This document shows, piece after piece, positions 23,226 through 31,602 of a DNA stretch of 64,000 bases. Every line of letters starts with the position of its first letter. Positions within the stretch are counted from its first letter, which is position 1. Below the pieces are notes generated by a model. That model searched no databases. It saw only the letters and a program-made list of their open reading frames with translations, and was not told the DNA's origin. The stretch comes from Adenophora triphylla var. japonica (taxonomy: Eukaryota > Streptophyta > Magnoliopsida > Asterales > Campanulaceae), in NCBI GenBank assembly GCA_022495995.1, contig JAFEMH010002562.1, positions 1 to 64,000 on the forward strand, written 5' to 3'. Made by a program: the position numbers and the translations under genes.

Positions 23226-23952
23226 GCACCACCTTTCCTTGACCTTTCACATCGGAGGTGGCAGAATTTCCCATGAACAATTTCTCACCATTTTCAAGGG
23301 CTTCAAAACTACTAAACATTTCCTTGTTTGAGCAAACATGCCTAGTAGCACCGGTGTCAATCCACCACCGATTTGGGTTTGAACCCACCAAATTCACCTC
23401 AGAAATTACCGCCGCCAAATTCATATCGGAAACTTCATTCGAGATGACATCCACCATGTTTGCTTGTTTCTTTGGCTTCCTACACTCGGAAGACTTGTGG
23501 CCCACAATGCCACAATTGTAACAAGTTCCACCGAACTTTTTCTTGGAGATTCCTCCCTTTGGCTTCAAACTAGAACCACCCTTTTTGGGACCAAACTTGC
23601 CTTTGGCTTTGCCATTTGCCTTGCCATTGGCCTTGGAGCTATCAACATGCTCCACAACATTGGCTTTCGCCACAAGAAGATTATTCAACTTCTTCTCCGC
23701 AATTCTATTCTCTTCCTCAATCCGAAGACGAATAGCAAGCGCTTCAACATTCATTTCTTTTCGTTTATGTTTAAGATAATTCTTGAAATCTTTCCAAGCG
23801 GGAGGCAACTTTTCAATTATTGCCGCCACTTGAAAGTTTTCACTAATTACCATCCCTTCGGCATGAATTTCATGAATGATTATTTGCAACTCTTCCACTT
23901 GACTTTTAACTGTTTTTGAGTCCACCATTTTGTAATCGAGAAAACGGCCCAC
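23131..23952 (-). pseudogene. copia gag C-terminus, zinc knuckle and protease
   Basis: The reading continues gag ([20 protein letters not shown]) and passes a lysine/glycine-rich linker to a CCHC zinc knuckle, [14 protein letters not shown]. The protease active site follows as [12 protein letters not shown], with the catalytic Asp-Thr-Gly intact. The frame shifts again near 23215, after GKVVLEVDF. Confidence 0.88.
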
Positions 23953-24395
23953 AATGAATTTCTTTGTGCCGCGTCATCGATCTTATATTTATATTCCAAG
24001 GACTCCCAAAGTTCCTTTGCAGTTTTCTTAACACTATACACATTGTATAGCGTATCCGACAATCCATTGAGGATGTAATTTCTGCAAAGAAACTCGGAAT
24101 GCTTCCAAGCATCAAGAGCCGAGATGGCTTGCCCATCCGTCTCATTCTCACCCAACTGTGGCGGATCTTCCTTAAGAAATCTCGCCAAGTTCAAGGTAGT
24201 CAAATAGAAAAGCATCTTTTGTTGCCATCTTTTAAAGTCTTGGCCAACAAACTTTTCCGGTTTCTCACCATGATGGTTCGAAACAGTTTGGACAACCACC
24301 CTTTGAGAGTTGGTTTCCACACGAAGCGCTTCCTCCACACGAGGATTCTCGGAGTTGTTCCCAGCGTTGGTTTCCACGTTTGATTGAGTAGCCAT
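23881..24395 (-). pseudogene. copia gag, N-terminal part
   Basis: It starts MATQSNVETNAGN at 24395 and contains FVGQDFKRWQQKMLFYL, typical of the copia gag UBN2 region, followed by AWKHSEFLCRNYILNGLSD and [19 protein letters not shown]. The true frame is lost around 23940, where gag continues in the next frame. The start was chosen as the first Met before the conserved gag sequence. Confidence 0.85.
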
Positions 24396-24460
24396 CTGAA
24401 ACAAAACAAACAAGTTTAGTTCACTGTTTTAAATAGTTTTCCTTCCAACGAAGAGACAGT

Positions 24461-24474
24461 TAATTTGTCTTAAG
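24461..24474 (-). other. candidate primer site complementary to the element's own LTR
   Basis: Two bases after the 5' LTR the sense strand reads CTTAAGACAAATTA. Its exact 14-nt reverse complement lies in the LTR (sense, 24613-24600; also 18733-18720 in the other LTR). No TGG-starting tRNA primer site is visible here. This is consistent with self-priming, but it is not proven. Confidence 0.45.
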
Positions 24475-24476
24475 AT

Positions 24477-25664
24477 TGTTGGAATAACTATTACATAATA
24501 AAAAGAAATTACAGAAACTAATTTAAAACAGAAACAGAAAAATACAATAGAAAGAAATGAATTGTCTTGGAATTCCGAGTCGTGTGAAGTCACACTCTCC
24601 TTAAGACAAATTACGCCCCCTCACCACGTTGTGCTTGAGTTGTTACGGAACGTTTGCCTCCCAGGATGAAACGGAGTAACCGGACGGTGGTTGCACAAGA
24701 ATTACCTCCCTATTAATTGAAGTCGATGCTTGGACGATATCACCACCAATGTAATATGCAGGAGGCCAAGGGAAAAGAATTTTCAATATGCAACAAATCT
24801 GATGTAGAGAGAGTTTGGAAATCTGTGTATATCTCCTTGGTTGTGTCCTTCAAATTATATACATTTCTCAAAGGAAAACTGCTCAACAAATTAAAATCAA
24901 GTTTTAATTTCCTTCATGAATGCCATTATTTACATAATCAATAGGCATTTGAATTCCTGTGCGGCGGAGTTACAAATATTTTAGGCACGTTTTGGCATTG
25001 GAACGACTTCAGCGTCTCATGCTGGGAACGAGGCGCCCGCCTCGAGCCCACCCGTGCGCCCGCCTCGTTGGTGCACAAACGGGGCAGCCCCTTCTGGACT
25101 CCAGCGTCCGCCTCGGGAAAGCCCGGGCGCCCGCCTCGGGACCGTCTCTCATGGGCTGCATCTTCTGTCCTCGGGGCGCCCGCCTCAGCTATGGCGAGGC
25201 GCCCGCCTCACTTCCTGTTTTCATTGGGTCAATTTTCTTTAAAAAAAATGCAAAAAGTGGGCTCGCGCGGACCGGCAATTTCGGAGCTACATTCGTGTCC
25301 GCAGGCACATGAGTTCGGTAGTCCGAAGCCTAATTCGGTCCATGATTTGCACCCCCGCGCACCCGCGCGCGAGAGAGAGCCTCTATGTACCACAATCTTA
25401 CTCCCTACCAAAGTGTAGGAGTATTTAAACTTAGCCACTTTTTCATCTTTTTCCAATGTGGGATAACCACATTTTACCCATTCCAACCCATTAACTTTGA
25501 GCCTTCATATCTCATTCATTTCTCAACCATTTTGAACAAATGAATATATGATTTCAATGTACTCATGGAGTAGAACACAATCCAACAATCAATTTGTCAT
25601 TTTAACAAATAACAAATTAAGAAAATAACTCATTATTTCCTTCAAAACACACTTTTTTCCAACA
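24477..25664 (-). repeat. 5' LTR of the copia element (1188 bp)
   Basis: This is the partner of 18597-19787. Most differences cluster between about 24955 and 25375 (the GC-rich repeat block and the CG-rich stretch after it), plus one small change near 24710. The sense strand has a TATA-like TTTAAATA near 25425. Confidence 0.93.
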
Positions 25665-25669
25665 GTTGT

Positions 25670-26115
25670 TAGATTAACAATTTGTGAAGAAAATATTAAT
25701 TTATTGATCGATGAGAATAAAGAATTGATAATAATACAAGGAGTAAGGTTGATAATTCTTGTTAGACAGAAAGTTGAGCTGGCAATTGATGATTGGTATT
25801 TGGTAGCAGCCCTTAAATATTCAAGCATAAAATGAGATATTCCGGGTCTCGAAAAAATATTATTTCAATTTTTATGTTTGATTTAATTGAATTATGATCG
25901 CAATATTATGAATATCTAAATAACCCTATGGAATTTTTCAAGCGATAAATGTAAACAAAAAAACAATTGTTTTTAATTAGAATAAATTTAGATTTTTATT
26001 TTAATTTTCATTTGGGACCAAGGAAGTATAGATTTTAGTTTAATATTTAATTGATTTGCAGTCAAAGGTAGGTCAAAACTGAATGTGATGGAGGAAGAAG
26101 TGGTTGGTCAACGTA
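25670..26115. other. AT-rich intergenic sequence
   Basis: I see no gene or recognisable repeat between the copia target duplication and the Stowaway element. Confidence 0.5.
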
Positions 26116-26117
26116 TA

Positions 26118-26399
26118 CTCCCTCCGTCACATTAATAAGTTCACTTTTTATTAAAATGGGTGTCCCGTTTAAAGCTTTATCTTTCCTAAAATGACAAAAA
26201 ATATTTACTATTTCACACACTCATTCTCTCTCCTATTTTACTATTACACTCACAATATTTTTCAAATTTACTATTTTCTCCACTCATTCTCTCTCCTATT
26301 TTACTATTACACTCACAATATTTTCTCCACTCACCAATTTTCTTAATTTGCGTGTCAAAATCAAAATGATGAACTTATTATTAGGACCGAGGGAGGGAG
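26118..26399. mobile_element. Stowaway MITE (282 bp)
   Basis: The ends are CTCCCTCCGTCACATTAATA and, inverted, TATTAGGACCGAGGGAGGGAG, flanked by TA duplications (26116-26117, 26400-26401). The TIR sequence and TA target are diagnostic of Tc1/mariner Stowaway elements. An internal direct repeat of CTCATTCTCTCTCCTATTTT is present. Confidence 0.9.
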
Positions 26400-26650
26400 T
26401 ATATTTCACTGCACTGCAGACAGTACCATTCTATGAATCTTTAATGTCGTAATCTATGATGTCATAATCTTCGGTAGACAATATGTTTTTCTTTGTTTTT
26501 CTTTTATCGAATCTGATTATACCATTGCCGACCCGACCCTGACTCGACCAATTCGTTCGATGAAAATGACTATGTATGCTCTCTCATGTATCAAAATTTT
26601 GAGTATAATATAACTAAGAAATAATATGATAGTAAAATGAGAGATAATAA

Positions 26651-27553
26651 GGCTCCGTTTGTTTTACCGTAAAATATTTTTCGGAAAATATTTTTCGAAA
26701 AACATTTTTCGAAAAATGAAAACGTTTTCCGAAAAATGACATAAACTTGTTTGTTTCACCGTAAAATGTTTTTTAAAAAACATTTTCCGGCGTTTGGCAA
26801 ATTGATGAATCAGAATGCCAATTTCTTCATAAGCCTAAACACTAAACTAAAATTGAACACACTAGAAATCAGAATGCTGAATTCATCAAACAGTTAATAA
26901 AAAACAACAAACAACCCCAAATCAAAATACACAAATCGACGAAACTGGGATAACGAGAAGGGGATATCAGAAATTAGGAAGGGAACGTACCTTGACGACG
27001 TCAAGAGGGTTAACGAGAACGGCGGAGAGAAAAGCGGCACCGACGACGGATAAAGCTCTCTCGTGAAGCCCTAATTTATCGTCGGACTTGGTGGTGCTGG
27101 AGTGGCTTTGCTCCGGAAGCCCTAATTTATCGTCAGATCTGAGAAAGAAAGGAGAAGAATCAACAAAAAAGGGGAAGAGAAAGGAGAAGAAGGGAAAGAA
27201 ATCGGCGTGTCTGGAGAGACGAGAGAGAACAGCGGCGTGAATCGATGATGACGAGAAGCGGAACGAGAAGAAACGACGAAGTGCGTCGGAGAAGGGAGAA
27301 TGGCGCCGGAGAAAGGAGAGAGGAGAATGGCGCTGGAGAAACGTGAGAGAACCCAAAAGCCACGGAAAATGTTCTACTGATCTCGAGGTCGGTAAGTTGT
27401 TTTATGGGGTAAAACAAGATATTTTTCGTTGACCCGAAAATGTTTTCCGTTGATTTTTTTTTTTTTTTTTTTGCATTTTTCAAACGCCGTAAAACAAGTT
27501 ATTTTACGGAAAACATTTTCCGAAAAATATTTTATGGTGAAACAAACGGAGCC
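26651..27553. mobile_element. PIF/Harbinger-type element (903 bp) carrying a host gene fragment
   Basis: The termini GGCTCCGTTTGTTT and AAACAAACGGAGCC belong to long TIRs rich in TTTTCGGAAAA that extend inward to a GGCGTTTG motif on both sides. A 3-bp TAA duplication flanks it (26648-26650, 27554-27556). No transposase is present. The interior on the minus strand reads as the first exon of a mitochondrial carrier gene, with its splice donor. Confidence 0.87.
26991..27127 (-). pseudogene. captured exon fragment of an MTM1-like mitochondrial carrier gene
   Basis: On the minus strand, SDDKLGLHERALSVVGAAF is followed by LSAVLVNPLDVVK and an exact donor site (AAG|GTACGT, exon end 26991). The P-x-D-x-x-K motif (PLDVVK) after a small-residue helix is the first mitochondrial-carrier repeat signature, and the surrounding sequence resembles plant MTM1-type carriers. 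SDDKLGL is duplicated, with a second copy about 50 bp upstream. Only one exon edge and some intron are present, so this is a transduplicated piece and not a gene. Confidence 0.7.
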
Positions 27554-27556
27554 TAA

Positions 27557-29373
27557 GTGAAGAAAGTGCTGTTAGTAAAAAAAGTAAAATATGAGAGAAA
27601 ATGAGTAGAGGAATAGTAAGTAAATTGTTGTTATGAGTATGACAATGAGTCTCATTAAATATTAAATTTATAAAAATATTGTTATTTTGAAAAACGAATG
27701 AAAAAGAAAATAAGCCTACACTCACACACACAGAAACATAGAAACTATATTTCACACAAAGTAAACAGTTTAATTAGGGAAATTTTCATTTTAAGCCCTA
27801 GTGAAAATGACCATGCATTCGTGCATTAAAATAAGTCCATAATATCGTGTACTATTAGTATTTTATTATCTAAATTATTAAAGCTGATGTTATCGTGTAA
27901 TATCATGTAATATTATGGATGATCGAAATTAGGCCAACACATTTGAATTTTGAAAGATTTATCAAAATAGTTTCAAATTACAAAATGAGACCGTGTAATT
28001 ATGGAAGAACCGAAGGAGCCCAAAAATAATAAATTTGATTGAATTTAATTTTTACTAAAATTTGAATAAAAATTAGTAAATATTTTCATTAAAAAAATTT
28101 CTAGTTTAATTACGCTGACCAAAAAAAAATGCGACATTTATTAGAACATCCACGATGAAAGCTTTTTTTTTTATAGCTTTTTGTTTTAATGAAAAAGCTA
28201 TTAAGAACTTTTTACCATTGTGGAGGATTTTTAATTGCTCATTCCTAAAGAGCAGATCGCTCTTTGTAAAAAGAGTTTCTTTTTTAATAGAAAACGTTAA
28301 TTTCTACAACTTCTTATGCAAATGTTTTTTTTTATTTTTATTTTTTGAATCCTTAGCAATACTCGTGTAAATTTTACGGATTTGACATCTTTAAACTTCC
28401 CAAACCAAAAGGTCAGTGTTGGAGCCATAAAATATTTAGGGAGGGCAAAATTCATTTTGTTCTTCAACTGCAAAACTAAGACTAGGAATTGATCATCAAA
28501 CTTACCCTAAAACATGTGTTATTGACTTATTTCAAAAAAAAAAAAATTAAAAAATTAAAAAAAAAACAAAAAAAAGGTTCATAGTTTAGCTAAAAGTCAA
28601 ATAACTTAATCCAACATCATTAAGTGAGACAAAAATGATGTTTTGAACTTCTTGTGTCATGTTCCCACTTTACTCAACTTCACCTCTCTTACTCACTTAT
28701 TAATTGCATAATTTCAACCTATAAACAAAATAATCCTAATGATTTTTTTTATTAGTTTTAATTTTTTAAATCAATGTTGAATTTTGTACGCTTCTTCGTT
28801 CAATCTAACATGCGTACATACATGCGTGTTAAATAAATTCATTTCACAAGCAACTTTGAAAATGTATCTCATATTTTGTCGCACTCTGCCTCTATGTATT
28901 ATCGTTTTACACGTTTGGATCGTGCTTATTATCTCCTAAATGTTGATCAATCAAAAAAAAAAAAAAAAAAAAAAAAAAGGAAATGAGACATTTGTGATGT
29001 AACAAAAGAAGGACAAGAAGGTTGTAGTGTGATAGTTAATACTTCGTAGTTGAGGTTATAGATCGTGAATTCGAGTTAACACGTACATGAGAATATATAC
29101 ATAGATCACTTTATAAAAAATAAAAAAAAAATTGTCATATAGGGAATAACCGAAAAATATACAACAAACAAGATTTATGGCTATGATGTTACGAACAAAA
29201 GGTTAAACAACTTTAGGGTACATTTTGTTATTTAAGTATATCATTCGAAAAAGCACAATTCAAAATAAAAATATTTTTTTTAATGGGATTCACTTTTATA
29301 CTCATGACAACAACTTTCTGCTTACTACTTCTTACCACATTTTCTCTCTTTCCCCACTTTTCATACACACAAC
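27557..29373. other. AT-rich intergenic sequence with poly-A tracts
   Basis: No gene is visible. A-rich runs occur at 28537-28575 and 28952-28978. At 29018-29076 there is a weak tRNA-like stretch with a GAATTCGAGTTAAC box. A repeated AGCTTTTT/AAAGAGCAGATCGCTCTTT region (28150-28270) may be an old MITE, but I could not find ends. Confidence 0.45.
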
Positions 29374-30042
29374 TAGGGGTGTAAACGTTTTGGTTCAAAA
29401 CGCAGTTTGAGACTGAAACAAACCAAACCATATAGTTTAGCTCGTTTTCAAGAGCAAATGGTTCGGTTCGATCGCAAAAATCAGCAAACAATATGGTTCA
29501 ATTTGGTTTGTGGTTTGACCCTTCCAAGACCAAACGGAATCTAACCAAGCCAAACTGAGGTTTGCGACCAAGAGACCGAACCGTCGGATCAAACCACAAA
29601 CCACTAGATTGAACCACCATATTACATATATTAACCATATATTTGTATATCGAGTAATGTTTACCATTAGTACGGGTGTAAATGGTTCGTTCTAAAGCGC
29701 GATTTGAGACCGCACTGAACCAGGGTCTGAATTTTGAAGTGTAGTTTAAATCAAAGTCTGAACCACGGTTTGAATTGCGATATGAATCAAGGTTTGGACC
29801 GCGTTATAAACAATGGTTTAAACCAACTAACTGAATTGCAGTTTTAACCAAATCGAACGAAACCGCATTATAAACATGGTTTAAACCAAATAACTGAATT
29901 GCAGTTTTAACCAAATCGAACGAAACTATAGCGGTTTGATTTGGTTTATACTTTTTCATGATTCGATATGAAATTTTTTCAAATCGATGACTAATAGTTC
30001 AATCGATAAATTGGCTTAGACCAAATACTATTTACACCCTTA
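29374..30042. mobile_element. hAT-type MITE remnant(s)
   Basis: TAGGGGTGTAAACG at 29374 and TACGGGTGTAAATG at 29671 both look like hAT left ends, and CTATTTACACCCTTA at 30042 is the inverted end. Subterminal GGTTTGAACCA-type repeats fill the interior. I found no exact 8-bp duplication, so it may be two fused or nested elements. Confidence 0.55.
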
Positions 30043-30157
30043 TTTACAACACCAACTTTTTTTTATTTTATTCTCGTATAATAACAAATAAATCTATTTA
30101 GAATAAGACGGAAAAGAAAGTAAGTGATAAGTATTAGTGGATACCCATACTAATATA

Positions 30158-30536
30158 CTCCCTCCGTCCCGGAACATAATTCACAAACACTGTTTGCACT
30201 GATTTTAAGGAGGGAGTATTATATTGAAAGTGTTATGAGTGTGAAAATAAAATAGGAGAGAGAATGAGTGGAGAGAATAGTAAATTATAATGGTGGTTTT
30301 AAGGAGGGAGTATTATATTGAAAGTGTTGTGAGTGTGAAAATAAAATAGGAGAGAGAATGAGTGGAGAGAATAGTAAATTATAATGGTGTTGTGAGTATT
30401 AAAATAATGTAGGAGAGAGAATGAGTGGAGGGAATAGTAAAGATTCCTTTCCATTTTAGGTAAGTTTTAAATGTGTGAAGTAAGTTTTGGGACGCCCAAA
30501 AGGGAAAGTGTGAAGATTGTTTCGGGGCGGAGGGAG
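30158..30536. mobile_element. Stowaway MITE with internal tandem duplication (379 bp)
   Basis: CTCCCTCCGTCCCGGAACA and the inverted GTTTCGGGGCGGAGGGAG ends are flanked by TA. Inside, a unit of about 94 bp beginning TTTTAAGGAGGGAGTATT is repeated at 30203 and 30297, with a partial third copy. Confidence 0.88.
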
Positions 30537-31219
30537 TATTTGAGCTTATTTCTTTCCACGTGTCATCTATAGACTATAACAAAGAATTAACAGGTGATCA
30601 TTCGTTTATCACGCGACCTAATGGGACCCTTGCTTTTGTAGGGACAACTGCCACGTGAAAACAGGCACCCTGACATGCTTCCGTGATCGTAACAGCATGC
30701 GAAATAGCTTGGGCGGACACATTGTAATTGTAAAGGAAATAAATGAATGACGGCGTTATTTTGTGAGGGTGACGGAGTCAGACCATGTACATCTCATCCT
30801 CGTTTTCTATGGAAACATAATAGTGCAATCATGGTTTGTCTTACATGTTGCAATGAAAGAGATGTTTCCCGACAAAGAAAAAGGAAAGGGAATGTCTGAG
30901 TGGGTTAAGGATCCCGAGGAGAAGTAGCTAGCTAAGGTAGAGGCCGAGGGGGACCATGTTTATGAAACAAACAACAATCATCACTCTCATCCATCCACTA
31001 TCCAGTCCTCTTTTTACCTAGTATCAAAAAACACAAACACATACACACACTTCTCTTTCTCTAGACAAAACCCAACTCTCCCTCTCTTTTGACTCTGACA
31101 TCCCAAATTCTCTAAACCCTCATTCATACACCACGTGCTACTGCTAACAACATTCATTCATTCTCTCTCTCTCTCTCTCCCTCTCCTCACACACAGTACA
31201 CACCTTCAATTTGGGGGGT

Positions 31220-31252
<33 letters not shown>

Positions 31253-31602
31253 GTGGGGGTAGGGGTGGGGGGAGGGGGAAAAGTTTGGACCACATTGGGT
31301 CAAGAAAGAGAAGATACATGCCCAAATGACTCCATAATTTCAAAGTGTAAATGCTACTTGGCCCATGCCAACTTGCCCAGAAAAGCTCTTTACATCTCAA
31401 ATAACACCAACTCGGATACTACTTCAATGCCTTTTAACCCAACCACTTTTATCAGCGTTTGAGATGCTATGGATTCTTGATTATGAATATGAAGTTAAGG
31501 CAAGACAAAACATAATTAAAAAAAAATAAAAAAAAATTGCAGTTTCTAAGAACTGAAAACACATCCAATGTTGGAAAATTGTGTCTTTCTCAGGTCAGAT
31601 CA
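30537..31602. other. intergenic region with promoter-like features and microsatellites
   Basis: Three CACGTG cores occur at about 30557, 30652 and 31132, with a CT-rich, 5'UTR-like stretch at 31020-31200. A (CT)n tract (31161-31179) and a (GT)n tract (31221-31252) follow. No open reading frame that I recognise comes after. It lies downstream of omega-amidase, which is on the minus strand. Confidence 0.5.
31221..31252. repeat. (GT)n microsatellite
   Basis: A pure GT dinucleotide run of about 30 bp next to a G-rich stretch. It produces spurious Cys/Val open frames. Confidence 0.95.

Larger units (their letters stand above)
18597..25664 (-). mobile_element. full-length Ty1/copia retrotransposon (7068 bp), minus strand, coding-dead
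   Basis: Two LTRs (18597-19787 and 24477-25664) with TGTTGG...CCAACA ends flank a gag-pol in copia order: gag, protease, integrase, RT, RNase H. The 5-bp duplication GTTGT lies at 18592-18596 and 25665-25669, so this is an intact insertion. Apart from a GC-rich segment the two LTRs look almost identical, so the insertion is recent. The reading frame is nevertheless broken at about seven places. The primer site next to the 5' LTR (right end) does not begin with TGG, unlike most copia elements. The lineage (Tork/TAR-like) is a guess. Confidence 0.93.

Noticed and set aside
21547..24413. Plus-strand open frames of 60-150 codons across the copia element
   Set aside because: They are shadows of the minus-strand gag-pol.
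29374..30042. A single hAT element with exact 8-bp duplication
   Set aside because: The flanks CACACAAC and TTTACAAC share only the last five bases, so the insertion could not be confirmed; kept as a low-confidence remnant.
31135..31462. Open frames rich in Cys-Val and Thr-His around the GT repeat
   Set aside because: They derive from the microsatellite; there is no domain and no conserved sequence.
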